A DNA stretch of 62,372 bases from JAGSOU01 sp049974865 (GCA_049974865.1 JBNGCX010000017.1:1-62372); one strand, 5' to 3'. Counted from the stretch's first letter, positions 45,260 to 54,271 are shown. The notes: generated from the letters alone by a model not told the origin. Made by a program: numbers and translations.

Positions 45260-46296
45260 CGGGGCAGGCTCTCGGTCAGGGGGCGGCGCTCGCGCTTGCG
45301 CTGCAGTTCGAAATGGCCCAGCGGGGTCCAGCCGGCCAGGATGGTCTCCACCGGATCCGCCCTGAAGGCGCCGCGCAGCACCTGTTCCAGTTGGCGGCGG
45401 TCCTTTTTGGGCATGGGGGCGAAATCGACGGTGATCTGGCCGCCAAGCCCGCGCAGGCGCAGCTGGCGGGGCAGGTCGCGGGCGGCGGCGATGTTGGCCT
45501 TCAGCCCCGCGGCGGGCGAGGTGTCGGCGCCCGTGTTCACGTCCACCGCCACCAGCGCGCGGGTGGGTTCGACAAAGACCGAGGCGCCGCCCGGCAGCGG
45601 CTGGGCACCGGAAAGCGCATCGATCGCCTCCAGCACGCCTAGGTCGGAAAAGGCGCCGTCGCGCTCAATCACCTCGTCGGGGGCGGGCTCGGCCCAGTCG
45701 CGCCAGGCCAGCGTATGGGCATCGGGCGCATCCAGCAGCAGTTCCGGCCCGCCGTTGGCGTCGGCCAGAACGGCCTCGGCAAGGTCGCGCATGGCGGCGA
45801 TGTCCTCGGCCACGGCCTCGGCATCGGCGCCGGCGCAGGCCGAGCGCAGGATCAGGCCGCGCCCCTCGGGCGCATCCGCCATTTCCTCATGGGCGATTTC
45901 CAGCAGCCGGTCCCGCTCCTCGTCGTCGCGGATCGAGCGCGAGACGTTCAGCCCCGGCGCGTCGGGGGTGACGATGGCATAGCGGCTTTTGAACAAGAGG
46001 CGGGAGGTCACCGGCACGGCCTTGCCCGGCTCGGCATGGCCCGTCACCTGCACCAGCAGCGCCTGCCCGGGGGCAAGCCCCTTGGCCTGGCGCAGAAACG
46101 CCTTGCCCCCGGGCAGCTTCAGGAACACGCCGCCCTGCCCCTTTACCTGCCGGTCCACCACGGCGCGGAAGATCGCGCCCGGCGCCGGCGTATCGTCGGC
46201 GGGATCGATCAGCAGGTCCTGAAGCTTGCCATCGACCATCAGCGCCGCGGCCGCATGGCCGTCGATATGGTCGAGGATCACGGAACGGCCTTTCAT
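45256..46296 (-). CDS. ribonuclease E/G family protein
   Basis: 346 residues from ATG 46296, which has a strong AAGGAGG site. The protein covers the catalytic RNase E/G part: GGVFLKLPGGKAFLRQAKGL in the S1-like region, LILRSACAGADAEAVAEDI, and DVNTGAD (the metal-binding Asp region) with GGQITVDFAPM. It is shorter than E. coli RNase G (489) and ends soon after the catalytic Asp segment, lacking the Zn-link and small domain. Short versions like this are common in Rhodobacterales beside maf and yacG. Confidence 0.88.
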   Translation of the reverse strand: MKGRSVILDHIDGHAAAALMVDGKLQDLLIDPADDTPAPGAIFRAVVDRQVKGQGGVFLKLPGGKAFLRQAKGLAPGQALLVQVTGHAEPGKAVPVTSRLLFKSRYAIVTPDAPGLNVSRSIRDDEERDRLLEIAHEEMADAPEGRGLILRSACAGADAEAVAEDIAAMRDLAEAVLADANGGPELLLDAPDAHTLAWRDWAEPAPDEVIERDGAFSDLGVLEAIDALSGAQPLPGGASVFVEPTRALVAVDVNTGADTSPAAGLKANIAAARDLPRQLRLRGLGGQITVDFAPMPKKDRRQLEQVLRGAFRADPVETILAGWTPLGHFELQRKRERRPLTESLPR

Positions 46297-46871
46297 GAGA
46301 CCTCCTTGAACAACGGGTAGCCGGCGGCGCGCAGCAGCGTTGCAGTCTCGGCCAGCGGCAGGCCCACGACCCCGGTAAACGAGCCGTTGATCCAGGGGAC
46401 GAAGGCCCCGCCCATGCCCTGGATGGCATAGGCCCCGGCCTTGCCCTGCCACTCGCCCGAGGCGAGGTAGGCGTTCAACTCTTCGTCTTCGATATGCTTG
46501 AAGCGCACGGTGGTGACCACGTCGCGTTCCCACACCCGGTCGCCCAGGCGCAGGGCCACGGCGGTGATCACCCTGTGGCGGCGGCCCGAGAGGGCCAGCA
46601 GGAATTCCGCCGCCTCGCCCGCGTCGCGCGGCTTGCCGAGGATGCGGCGGCCCATCGCCACCGTGGTATCGGCGCAGAGCACCAGCTCGTCATCGGCCGC
46701 GGGCACGGCACGGGCCTTTTCGATGGCCATGCGCGCGCAATAGGGGCGCGGAAGCTCGCCTTTGCGCGGGTCTTCGTCGATATCGGGCGGCCGGATGTCG
46801 TCGGGCACAACCCCGATCTGCGCCAGAAGCTCCTTCCGGCGCGGGCTGCCCGAGCCCAGAACCAGCCGCAT
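46293..46871 (-). CDS. maf: Maf-family nucleoside triphosphate pyrophosphatase
   Basis: 192 residues, complete. LGSGSPRRKELLAQIG is the signature N-terminal loop, LVLCADTTVAMG holds the catalytic Asp, and the RRHRVITAVALR and GKAGAYAIQGMGG motifs follow. Maf hydrolyses non-canonical or modified nucleotides. It is 7 bp downstream of infA and overlaps the RNase E/G gene by 4 bp. Confidence 0.95.
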   Translation of the reverse strand: MRLVLGSGSPRRKELLAQIGVVPDDIRPPDIDEDPRKGELPRPYCARMAIEKARAVPAADDELVLCADTTVAMGRRILGKPRDAGEAAEFLLALSGRRHRVITAVALRLGDRVWERDVVTTVRFKHIEDEELNAYLASGEWQGKAGAYAIQGMGGAFVPWINGSFTGVVGLPLAETATLLRAAGYPLFKEVS

Positions 46872-46878
46872 GGCGGGC

Positions 46879-47097
46879 TTACTTGAAGCGGTAATTGATA
46901 CGGCCCTTGGTCAGGTCGTAGGGGGTCATTTCCACCTGAACCCGGTCGCCTGCCAGAACACGGATGCGGTTCTTCCGCATCTTTCCTGCCGTGTGCGCGA
47001 TGATCTCATGGCCGTTCTCAAGCTCGACCCGGAATGTCGCGTTCGGCAGGAGTTCCTTCACGACGCCGGGAAATTCGAGCATTTCTTCCTTGGCCAT
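46879..47097 (-). CDS. infA: translation initiation factor IF-1
   Basis: 72 residues from ATG 47097 (MAKEEMLEFPGVVKELLPNA), the exact family length; AGGAG is 5 nt upstream. It is an OB-fold protein that binds the ribosomal A-site with IF-2 and IF-3. All conserved segments are present (FRVELENGHEIIAHTAGKMR, RINYRFK end). An upstream in-frame GTG would add two residues and is not favoured. Confidence 0.98.
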   Translation of the reverse strand: MAKEEMLEFPGVVKELLPNATFRVELENGHEIIAHTAGKMRKNRIRVLAGDRVQVEMTPYDLTKGRINYRFK

Positions 47098-47172
47098 GGT
47101 CACTCCTGAGTTAGTCGCCCGCCAATCCGCGGGCGTGCCATTAAATGCGCCCAGTCGGGCCGGTTTTCAAGG

Positions 47173-48060
47173 CTAATCTGCGCCGAAAGGCACGGTTTGG
47201 ACGTCCGGAAGGCGGCTTTTCTGCTCTGGCCAGTGGCTCAAGCAGCGCACTTCGCCGGTTTCCCGAATATGCGAAACGGCGTTGCGGTCGAGTTCGGCAT
47301 AGACCCAGCCGGGGGCGTCTAGTTCGCCCTGCGCCAGCACGCCTGTAGCGCAGAACCCCATGTCGGGGGGGCCGTAGATCGCCGCCGCGCCGGTGTTTTC
47401 GTCCACCGCAGGCGACCAGGGTGCGGCGCCGACCGTGGGGGCGTGGACGGTGACGCACTGGCCTTCCAGCGCGCGGGCCATGGCGCCGACGCGGACGCGG
47501 GAATAGCCCGAAAGCGCCTCGGTGCAGGAGGGCACGAGGATGATCTCGGCCCCCGCCTCGGCCAGCGCCCGGCCGAGCAGCGGAAACTCGCTGTCATAGC
47601 AGATCAGAACGCCTATCCTGCCCAGCGCGGTATCGAAGACGCGCAGCGGGCCGCCGGGGACGATGCCCCAGGGCTCGCGCTCGAACAGGGTCATGATCTG
47701 CTTGTCCTGGTGGCCGTCTTCTCCGCCGGGGCCGAAGAACCGCGCCCGGTTGACGGGCCGCCCCGCCTCAAAGGCCGGGCCGGAGGCGGCGAGGATGTAC
47801 ACCCCATGCGCCTGCGCAAGCTTGGCATGAAGCGCCCCCACGCCCTCGCCCAGTTCGGCGACGGCATGGAGGGATTTCTCCAGATCCCCCGCGATCTCCG
47901 CCCCGGCCAGCGAGGCCAGTTCCATCGCGCCGTATTCGGGAAAGACCAACAGGTCGGCCCCCTGCCCCGCAGCCTCGGCCACCCAGTGGGTCAGCTTCTC
48001 TTCATAGCTTTCCCAGTTTTCATGCCAGTCGATCGGATATGCGGCCGCGGCGAGTTTCAT
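47173..48060 (-). CDS. carbon-nitrogen hydrolase (nitrilase superfamily)
   Basis: 295 residues. The catalytic triad is complete: Glu in LLVFPEYGAME, Lys in HQDKQIMTLFE, Cys in GVLICYDSEFPLLGRAL. It is a cytoplasmic amidase-type member. The GNAT gene just upstream overlaps by 4 bp; this nitrilase-GNAT pair is a known conserved partnership in proteobacteria, often as a fused protein, suggesting they act on one amine or amide. Confidence 0.9.
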   Translation of the reverse strand: MKLAAAAYPIDWHENWESYEEKLTHWVAEAAGQGADLLVFPEYGAMELASLAGAEIAGDLEKSLHAVAELGEGVGALHAKLAQAHGVYILAASGPAFEAGRPVNRARFFGPGGEDGHQDKQIMTLFEREPWGIVPGGPLRVFDTALGRIGVLICYDSEFPLLGRALAEAGAEIILVPSCTEALSGYSRVRVGAMARALEGQCVTVHAPTVGAAPWSPAVDENTGAAAIYGPPDMGFCATGVLAQGELDAPGWVYAELDRNAVSHIRETGEVRCLSHWPEQKSRLPDVQTVPFGAD

Positions 48061-48668
48061 GGCGTCTCAAGGTCCTTGATCCAGAATTGCAGGGGCTTGT
48101 AGGTCTGTTCCGGCTGGTCGATATCCTTCCAGCGAAAATGCGCGATCACGCCGTCAAGCGGACGGTAGCCCCGCTTGCGCCAGAACCCGTCCAACGGACG
48201 GTAAGCGGCGGGGCGCAGCGGGTGTTCCTCGGGCCGGACCACGGCGCAAAACGCCGAATAGCGGCGGCCGAGCGCCCTTGCATGCGCCTCGCGCGCGTCG
48301 AAAAAGGCGTGCCCCGCGCCCTGCCCGCGATAATCCGGCAGCAGCACGGATTCGGCGCAGTAGAAGATGTCGGCCAGGTCATGCCCCGTTCCCGCGAAGG
48401 CGGCCGCGAAGTCCTCGGCGTGATCCTCCATCGGCGTGCCGGTGGCCGCGCCCACCAGCCGCGCGCCATCGAAGGCCCCCACGAGGATCGCGTCGCGGCT
48501 GTCGCGGTAGCTGGCCATGTAGCGGCGTTCGTAGCCCAGATCGCCGTCGTAGAGGTACGGCCAGTCACGGAACACCGCGATGCGCAGCGCCGCGAGGTCG
48601 TCCAGCGCGGCATCCACAGCCGCACCGGTCAGAGCGCGGAAGCTCAGACGAGACGGCTCAGGCGTCAT
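48057..48668 (-). CDS. GNAT-family N-acetyltransferase
   Basis: 203 residues. The acetyl-CoA-binding motif A is seen in AESVLLPDYRGQGAGHAFFD followed by AREAHARALG. Substrate determinants are not recognised. The gene sits between the phosphatase (11-bp overlap) and the nitrilase-family hydrolase (4-bp overlap). Confidence 0.88.
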   Translation of the reverse strand: MTPEPSRLSFRALTGAAVDAALDDLAALRIAVFRDWPYLYDGDLGYERRYMASYRDSRDAILVGAFDGARLVGAATGTPMEDHAEDFAAAFAGTGHDLADIFYCAESVLLPDYRGQGAGHAFFDAREAHARALGRRYSAFCAVVRPEEHPLRPAAYRPLDGFWRKRGYRPLDGVIAHFRWKDIDQPEQTYKPLQFWIKDLETP

Positions 48669-49131
48669 GCCCGGCCCCTTCGTCCGGCGGCCCGAAACGC
48701 TCGATCAGCCGCTCGACAATCTGGTCGCGCGTCTGGCGATAGGCGGCGAGCTTGGTCTCGCGATCCTCGCCCAGCCCCATCGGGTCGAGGATGGGCCAGT
48801 ATTCCACCTCCAGATGGAAGAGCCGCGTCAGTTCCAGCGCCCGGCGCTGGCTGGCGGGCGAAAGCGCCACCACGAGGTCGAAGCCCGAAAGGTCGTCGCC
48901 CCATTCCTGCATCTCGTCGAAAGAGCGCGAGCGGTGGCGGTGCAGGTCCACCCCGATCTCCTTGCACACGGCGACGGCAAAACCGTCGATCTCGAGATCG
49001 TCGCTCACACCGGCCGACTGCACATAGACCCGCTTGCCGTAGAACTTCTTCATGATCCCCTCGGCCATGGGCGAGCGGATCGCGTTGTGGTCGCAGCAGA
49101 AGAGAACCGAATGGGGGAGGTTCCCGGCCAC
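48658..49131 (-). CDS. low-molecular-weight protein tyrosine phosphatase family protein
   Basis: 157 residues. The N-terminal P-loop is VLFCCDHNAIRSPMAEG, matching Cx5R(S) with nucleophile Cys and phosphate-binding Arg. DPMGLGEDRETKLAAY near the end provides the general-acid Asp region. It could be an arsenate-reductase-like or true phosphatase; no arsenic genes are nearby. It starts 5 bp after UPF0262. Confidence 0.88.
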   Translation of the reverse strand: MAGNLPHSVLFCCDHNAIRSPMAEGIMKKFYGKRVYVQSAGVSDDLEIDGFAVAVCKEIGVDLHRHRSRSFDEMQEWGDDLSGFDLVVALSPASQRRALELTRLFHLEVEYWPILDPMGLGEDRETKLAAYRQTRDQIVERLIERFGPPDEGAGHDA

Positions 49132-49135
49132 GCTC

Positions 49136-49621
49136 TCACCCCCCGAAATGCAGCACGCAGATCAGGGTGAACAGGCGCCGCGCGGTGTCGATATCGACCT
49201 CGGCCTTGCCTTCCAGCCGTTCCTGCAGGACGCGCGCGCCCTCGTTATGGATGCCGCGGCGGGCCATGTCGATGGCCTCGATCTGACTGGGGGGCAGCTT
49301 CTTCACCGCGTCGAAATAGCTTTCGCAGATCTGCCAGTAATCCTTGACCACCTGCCGGAAGGGGCTGAGCGAGAGGTGGAACTCGGCCACCGTGTCGCCA
49401 CCTTCGGTGCGCACGTCAAAGACCAGCCGCTTGTCGCGGATCGCCAGGAACAGGTGATAGGGACCCGCAGGCACCGTCCGGCCGTCGCGCCGCGGCAACG
49501 CGAACGAGTTGTCCTCCAGCAGGTCGAAAATGGCGACCCGGCGCTCCTGCTCGATTTCGGGCGTGGGGGCCGGCAGGTTGGAATCGTCGATCTCGACGTG
49601 GCTCAGGCGGGCAGCGGTCAT
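49136..49621 (-). CDS. UPF0262 family protein
   Basis: 161 residues from ATG 49621, whose first bases overlap the hisD stop (ATGA). The sequence SHVEIDDSNLPAPTPEIEQE, RVAIFDLLEDNSF, and FHLSLSPFRQVVKDYWQICE is that of UPF0262, a conserved alphaproteobacterial protein of unknown function linked to hisD. No motif suggests an activity. Confidence 0.92.
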   Translation of the reverse strand: MTAARLSHVEIDDSNLPAPTPEIEQERRVAIFDLLEDNSFALPRRDGRTVPAGPYHLFLAIRDKRLVFDVRTEGGDTVAEFHLSLSPFRQVVKDYWQICESYFDAVKKLPPSQIEAIDMARRGIHNEGARVLQERLEGKAEVDIDTARRLFTLICVLHFGG

Positions 49622-50928
49622 TCCGAGCCCTCGTTCAGACGGTCGAGGCGGGCGCGCACCGACAGGCCGTGCGCCTCCAGGCTTTCGGATTTTGCCAGGC
49701 ATTCCGCGGCCGGCCCGATGGCACGCAAGGCGGCCGGGGTCATCTTGGCCAGTGTGGTGCGCTTGACGAAATCCATTACGCTGAGGCCCGACGAGAACCG
49801 CGCCGAGCGCGCCGTGGGCAGCACGTGGTTGGGTCCGCCGACATAGTCGCCGATGGCCTCGGGCGTCCATTGCCCCAGGAAGATCGCGCCGGCATGGGTG
49901 ATCTTCTCGGACAGCGCCTCGGGTTCGGCGACACAGAGCTCCAGGTGCTCGGGTGCCACACGGTTCGACAGCGCCGCCGCCTCGTCGAGGTCCCGCACGG
50001 TGATCACCGCGCCGAAATCGCGCCAGCTCGCCCCCGCGATGGCGCGGCGTTCCAACGTCTCCAGCCGCTTCTCCACCGCCGCCGCAACGGCCTGGCCAAA
50101 GGCGGCGTCGTCGGTGATCAGGATCGACTGGGCGCTTTCGTCATGCTCGGCCTGGGACAGCAGGTCGACAGCCACCCAGTCGGGGTCGTTGTCGCGGTCG
50201 GCGATCACGAGAATCTCGGAAGGGCCCGCGATCATGTCGATGCCCACCTTGCCGAAGACCCGCCGCTTGGCCGCCGCCACGAAGGCGTTGCCGGGGCCGG
50301 TGATCTTGTCGACCGGCGTTACGGTCTGGGTGCCATAGGCCATGGCCGCGATCGCCTGCGCGCCGCCGATGCGATAGACCGTGTCCACACCGGACAGCCT
50401 GGCCGCCAGCAGGACCAAAGGGTTCACCTTGCCGTCGGGCGTGGGGGCGCAGATCACCAGCCGCTCGACCCCGGCCACATGGGCTGGAATGGCGTTCATC
50501 AGGACGGAGGACGGGTAAGAGGCCAGCCCCCCCGGCACATAGAGCCCCGCCGCCGAGACCGGCGTCCAGCGCCAGCCCAGCGTCGCGCCCTCGGGGTCGG
50601 TCCAGCTGTGGTCCTCGGGCATCTGGCGCACGTGGTAGGCGCGGATACGCTCGGCCGCCAGCTCCAGCGCCTCGCGCTCGGCCGCGGGCACCCGGGCGCA
50701 GGCGGCCTCGATCTCCTCGGGGGTGAAGGCCAGGGTCTCGGGCGTCAGCTTCAGCCGGTCGAACTTCTCGGTCAGCGCGATCACCGCCGCGTCGCCACGG
50801 CCGCGGACATCGGCGATGATCTCAGCCACGATATGGTCGACATCCGGGCTGTCCTCGCGCTTGGCCGACAGCAGGGCGGCAAAATCGGTTTCGAAATCGG
50901 CGTCGGTGGTTGTCAGGAAAACCGGCAT
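49618..50928 (-). CDS. hisD: histidinol dehydrogenase
   Basis: 436 residues from ATG 50928 (MPVFLTTTDADFETDFAALL), the usual length. It oxidises histidinol to histidine with NAD+ and zinc. Key segments are YVPGGLASYPSSVLMNAIPA, DKITGPGNAFVAAAKRRVFG, IDMIAGPSEILVIAD, LLSQAEHDESAQ (Zn and catalytic Glu-His) and ANRVAPEHLEL-like NRVAPEHLEL. It is the first gene of the leftward hisD-UPF0262-phosphatase-GNAT-nitrilase series and lacks other his genes nearby, as usual in this group. Confidence 0.98.
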   Translation of the reverse strand: MPVFLTTTDADFETDFAALLSAKREDSPDVDHIVAEIIADVRGRGDAAVIALTEKFDRLKLTPETLAFTPEEIEAACARVPAAEREALELAAERIRAYHVRQMPEDHSWTDPEGATLGWRWTPVSAAGLYVPGGLASYPSSVLMNAIPAHVAGVERLVICAPTPDGKVNPLVLLAARLSGVDTVYRIGGAQAIAAMAYGTQTVTPVDKITGPGNAFVAAAKRRVFGKVGIDMIAGPSEILVIADRDNDPDWVAVDLLSQAEHDESAQSILITDDAAFGQAVAAAVEKRLETLERRAIAGASWRDFGAVITVRDLDEAAALSNRVAPEHLELCVAEPEALSEKITHAGAIFLGQWTPEAIGDYVGGPNHVLPTARSARFSSGLSVMDFVKRTTLAKMTPAALRAIGPAAECLAKSESLEAHGLSVRARLDRLNEGSE

Positions 50929-51032
50929 GCGGGCCTCGTGCAAAGCTGATGCGCCCGGTTTACCCACATTCGTCGCGGGTTTGAACCGCCCGGTGCGGAC
51001 AATCGGGCTGATAGACCCGTCTCCGGGAAACA

Positions 51033-51046
51033 TTGACCTGTGTCAA
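51033..51046. promoter_or_regulatory. FNR/Dnr-like box upstream of the small cytochrome c gene
   Basis: TTGACCTGTGTCAA is a perfect TTGAC-N4-GTCAA inverted repeat, one base per half from the FNR consensus. It lies about 130 bp before the start codon, with a possible -10 TAGGCT near 51079. Confidence 0.5.
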
Positions 51047-51174
51047 GGCGAATCTCCCCCGATACCAGATGCTTGTGCTAGGCTCTTTCCAGGCCGCCCG
51101 CGAAACGAGGTGGCCGAGCACAAGTCATTTCAGACCATGCCTAGCGGCATGGAAAATCCAAGAGGGAGAAACGT

Positions 51175-51582
51175 ATGACGATCAATGCCTGGAAGAAACC
51201 CGCCGCGATTTTCGCAGCCCTGTCGCTCCTGGCCGGGGCCGCCCATGCCGATGACGCGGGCAAGGCGGAATACATCAACGCCTGCGCGGCCTGCCATGGC
51301 GAAAGCGGCGTGGGCGACGGCCCGCTGGCCGAACTCATGACCGTTCCCATGCCGAACCTGACGACGCTGGCACAACAGAATGACGGCGTCTTCCCGATGC
51401 TGGACGTGATCCACATCGTCGACGGGCGCACCGGCGTGCGCGGTCACGGCTACCCGATGCCGGTCTGGGGCTCGCGCTTCAAGGGCGAGGTCGTCGAGGA
51501 AATGGGGGATTACGGGGCCGAGATGGTCGTGCGCGGCCGCGTCCTGTCCATCGCCTACTACCTGGAATCGATCCAGCAGTGA
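51175..51582 (+). CDS. small periplasmic c-type cytochrome
   Basis: 135 residues. Signal peptide ends in AGAAHA. The haem-binding CAACH motif (about residues 37-41) is followed by GESGVGDGPLAELMTVPMPN, and MPVWG supplies a candidate axial Met near residue 96. It is a single-haem class I cytochrome. It diverges from hisD; an FNR-like box upstream suggests oxygen- or NO-linked expression. The electron partner is unknown. Confidence 0.9.
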   Translation: MTINAWKKPAAIFAALSLLAGAAHADDAGKAEYINACAACHGESGVGDGPLAELMTVPMPNLTTLAQQNDGVFPMLDVIHIVDGRTGVRGHGYPMPVWGSRFKGEVVEEMGDYGAEMVVRGRVLSIAYYLESIQQ

Positions 51583-51598
51583 CCCCAAGACAGTTCAC

Positions 51599-51622
51599 GC
51601 CCCTGCCCGTCCGGGCGGGGGC
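51599..51622. terminator. bidirectional hairpin between convergent genes
   Basis: GCCCCTGCCCG pairs with CGGGCGGGGGC around a TC loop, with one internal mismatch. It lies between the convergent cytochrome and DUF2948 genes and is GC-rich without a long T-run, so it may work as a weak terminator for both. Confidence 0.5.
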
Positions 51623-51630
51623 CCACCGCC

Positions 51631-52104
51631 TCAGTCGTGGCGCGGCACGGCGCGCGACGGCGCGATATAGGGGCGGGTGACATCCTTGAGCGTCACGTCG
51701 ATGCATTCCACGTCCAGCGCGATCACGCCGTCCCCGGCCAGGGTCAGAAGGATGCGCCCCGCGCCGTCCTCGCCCGGTTCGAAACTCACCGCAAGCAGCG
51801 ACAGCACCAGGTCCTTGTCCGACCGGTCGATCCCCTGCGAACTGACCTTCAGCACGTCGGCGAAATCCAGCACCGTCTGCACCCGCTCATAGGGGCGCCC
51901 GCGCGCCTCGGCCGCGGCACGGTCTTCCCACCGGAAACGGTTCAGCAGCAGCCCGAAGCGCCGCGCTCGCGGCCGCCACGAGATCTCGGTGATCGGGAAG
52001 ACGGCATCCTGCACGAGGCTCGAGATGACCTCGATATCCTCGACCGAAAGCGCCTGGAGGTAGAGCGGGCGCTCGGCCCCGTCTTCGAAACGTGCGTCGG
52101 TCAT
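51631..52104 (-). CDS. DUF2948 family protein
   Basis: 157 residues. LYLQALSVEDIEVISSLVQD, AVFPITEISWRPRARRFGLL, and LNRFRWED identify the alphaproteobacterial DUF2948 family, function unknown. It starts 4 bp inside the end of murA and is probably co-transcribed with it, a conserved pairing in Rhodobacterales. Confidence 0.92.
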   Translation of the reverse strand: MTDARFEDGAERPLYLQALSVEDIEVISSLVQDAVFPITEISWRPRARRFGLLLNRFRWEDRAAAEARGRPYERVQTVLDFADVLKVSSQGIDRSDKDLVLSLLAVSFEPGEDGAGRILLTLAGDGVIALDVECIDVTLKDVTRPYIAPSRAVPRHD

Positions 52105-53369
52105 TGGCCCTTGACCCTCTCGATCCGGGCACCGCAGGCGCCCAGCTTCTCCTCGACACTCTCATAGCCGCGGTCGAGATGATAGACCCGGCTGACCACG
52201 GTCTCCCCCTCGGCCGCCAGCCCGGCCAAGATCAGCGACACGCTGGCCCGCAGGTCGGTCGCCATCACCGGGGCGCCCTTCAGACGCTCGACCCCGGTCA
52301 CATGGGCCGTGCCGCCCTGCACGTCGATCTTGGCGCCCATCCGCATCAGTTCGGGCGCATGCATGAAGCGGTTCTCGAAGATGGTTTCCTCCAGAACGCT
52401 GGTGCCCTCGGCGGTGCACAGCAGCGCCATCATCTGCGCCTGCAGGTCGGTCGGGAAGCCCGGGAAGGGCTCGGTGGTTACGTTCACGCCCTTCACCCGG
52501 CCGTTCCGGCGCGCCACCTTCAGCCCGCGCGGCGTTTCCTCGATGCTGATGCCCGCCTCGTCCAGCTTCTCGGCGAAGGCGGAGACGAGCTCCAGCCGGC
52601 CGCCGAGGCATTCGACCTCGCCGCCCGCGATGGCCGGGGCCAGCATGTAGGTGCCCAGTTCGATCCGGTCGGCGACCACCGGGTGGGTGGCGCCGTGCAG
52701 CGCCTCGACGCCCTCGACTGTGATGGTGTCGGTCCCCTCGCCCTCGATCCGGGCCCCCATCTTGCGCAGGCATTGCGCCAGGTCGACGATCTCGGGCTCG
52801 CGCGCGGCGTTCTTCAGCACGGTCGTGCCCCTGGCCAGCGTCGCCGCCATCAGCACGTTCTCGGTCGCGCCGACCGAGACGAAGGGAAACTCCACCACCG
52901 CGCCTTTCAGCCCGCCCCGCGCCTGGGCGTGGACGTAGCCGTCCTTCAGTTCCAACTCGGCGCCCAGCGCCTCCAGCCCCCTGAGGTGCAAATCCACCGG
53001 CCGCGCGCCGATGGCGCAGCCACCGGGCAGCGAAACCACCGCGTGACCGTGCCGTGCCAGCATCGGGCCCAGCACCAGGATCGAGGCACGCATCTTGCGC
53101 ACGATGTCGTAATCGGCGGTCAGGTTGTTGATGTCGTGGCTCGACATGGCCAGCACCTGGCCATGCTGCAGGCTGGTGACCTCGGCGCCCAGCGATTGCA
53201 GCAGGGTGGACATGGTGCGGATGTCGGACAGCCGCGGCGCGTTGGTGAGCGTCAGCGGCTCGTCACTGAGCAGCGTGGCCGGCATCAGCGTCAGGCAGGC
53301 GTTCTTGGCGCCGGCAATGGGGATTTCCCCGTGCAGCGCACCGCCGCCGTTGATCACGATCGAATCCAT
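52101..53369 (-). CDS. murA: UDP-N-acetylglucosamine 1-carboxyvinyltransferase
   Basis: 422 residues, complete EPT-synthase fold. MurA transfers enolpyruvate from PEP to UDP-GlcNAc, the first committed step of peptidoglycan synthesis. Lys22-Asn23 in GAKNACLTLM and Cys118 in LPGGCAIGARPVDLHL are the catalytic residues; Cys118 means fosfomycin sensitivity is expected. GPFPTDLQAQMMALL-like GFPTDLQAQMMALL closes the active site. Confidence 0.98.
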   Translation of the reverse strand: MDSIVINGGGALHGEIPIAGAKNACLTLMPATLLSDEPLTLTNAPRLSDIRTMSTLLQSLGAEVTSLQHGQVLAMSSHDINNLTADYDIVRKMRASILVLGPMLARHGHAVVSLPGGCAIGARPVDLHLRGLEALGAELELKDGYVHAQARGGLKGAVVEFPFVSVGATENVLMAATLARGTTVLKNAAREPEIVDLAQCLRKMGARIEGEGTDTITVEGVEALHGATHPVVADRIELGTYMLAPAIAGGEVECLGGRLELVSAFAEKLDEAGISIEETPRGLKVARRNGRVKGVNVTTEPFPGFPTDLQAQMMALLCTAEGTSVLEETIFENRFMHAPELMRMGAKIDVQGGTAHVTGVERLKGAPVMATDLRASVSLILAGLAAEGETVVSRVYHLDRGYESVEEKLGACGARIERVKGQ

Positions 53370-53381
53370 CTGCTCTACCTC

Positions 53382-53528
53382 TTACTTCTCGGGCTCTGCG
53401 GCCTTGCGCGCGCGGGCCTGCGCCTTACGCCGGGCCAGGTTGGCCTTCAGCGCCGCTTTCAACCGGTCTTCGCGGCTGTCGCCCGGCTTGCGGCCGGGGG
53501 CTTTGGGGCGGCTGGGTTTGTCCGTCAT
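53382..53528 (-). CDS. 48-residue basic conserved hypothetical protein
   Basis: Starts at ATG 53528 after a GAGGGA site; the protein reads MTDKPSRPKAPGRKPGDSRE, then DRLKAALKANLARRKAQARA and RKAAEPEK. The sequence is Lys/Arg-rich and helical, similar in character to small proteins found upstream of murA in Rhodobacterales. It may bind nucleic acid; function unknown. Co-transcribed with murA (12-bp gap). Confidence 0.7.
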   Translation of the reverse strand: MTDKPSRPKAPGRKPGDSREDRLKAALKANLARRKAQARARKAAEPEK

Positions 53529-53614
53529 GGTCCCTCTCTATCCCGGATGCAAAAAACCGTCCAGATGGGCCTTGCGTCCCCCGCCGAATGCGTCTAATCA
53601 CCCCTCCACGCCAG

Positions 53615-53689
53615 GCCGCAGTAGCTCAGTGGTAGAGCGCACCCTTGGTAAGGGTGAGGTCGGGAGTTCAATCCTCCCCTGCGGCACCA
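53615..53689 (+). tRNA. tRNA-Thr (GGT)
   Basis: 75 nt with encoded CCA. Acceptor GCCGCAG pairs with CTGCGGC, D-arm AGCTCAGTGGTAGAGC, anticodon stem CACCC/GGGTG with loop TTGGTAA exposing GGT, and T-arm GGGAGTTCAATCCTCCC. No integrated element is seen at its 3' end. Confidence 0.97.
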
Positions 53690-53759
53690 TCCCCCCCCCA
53701 CGAGAAAACCCGCCGCAAACGCGTGAAGCGCGATGCCGCCCCGGTCGCACGCCGTCAAA

Positions 53760-54104
53760 CGGCCCGGAGTCCACCAGCCGAATCAGCCCACCCTTTTCGC
53801 TCCACCGCGAAGGGGCTTTGCTCAAACCTGCCCTGCATGGTCTCGGCGATCTCCACGTCGCCATCCATCTCGATGCGATCCGGCCCTTGGGCGACGGGTC
53901 GAGGTTTGCCAGGGACGGCTGGGCCTCGAGTTCCTTCAGCCTCTTCGACGGAAGCGCCGGCGACATCTTCGGGACGCCCCGGCGCAGATCGTTGAGCCGC
54001 GTCGAGCCGGCAACCAGTTCGCGCAGGAGAACCACCGTCCAGCGGGTGCACAGGATCTCGGCCGCCATGGCGACGGGGCCGAACTGCCTGTAGCCCGGTT
54101 GTGT
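53760..54104 (-). pseudogene. broken HxlR-family winged-helix regulator
   Basis: Minus-strand 54104-53919 encodes GYRQFGPVAMAAEILCTRWT, VVLLRELVAGSTRLNDLRRG and VPKMSPALPSKRLKELEAQ, the conserved HxlR core. After LKELEAQ the frame loses family similarity and no start codon fits before the conserved part. A different frame downstream reads DRIEMDGDVEIAETM, resembling the C-terminal region. I infer a frameshifted, decaying gene. Confidence 0.5.
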
Positions 54105-54271
54105 TACCGTCGCCCTTCCAAACTCTCGGGCACCGATTCGGCCGGTCCAGATACTGGACTATCGGCTGCTCCGGCGACGGGATAAAATTCTCCATGTCTC
54201 GGGAACGGCGCGTCGTCCCGCCGAGGGTGTCGTGCCGCCTTCAAACAGGGATTTCGAACGGGAGAGGAATA

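Noticed and set aside
53615..54104. Integrated element at tRNA-Thr
   Set aside because: The broken HxlR gene lies at its 3' side, but there is no integrase and no repeat of the tRNA end.
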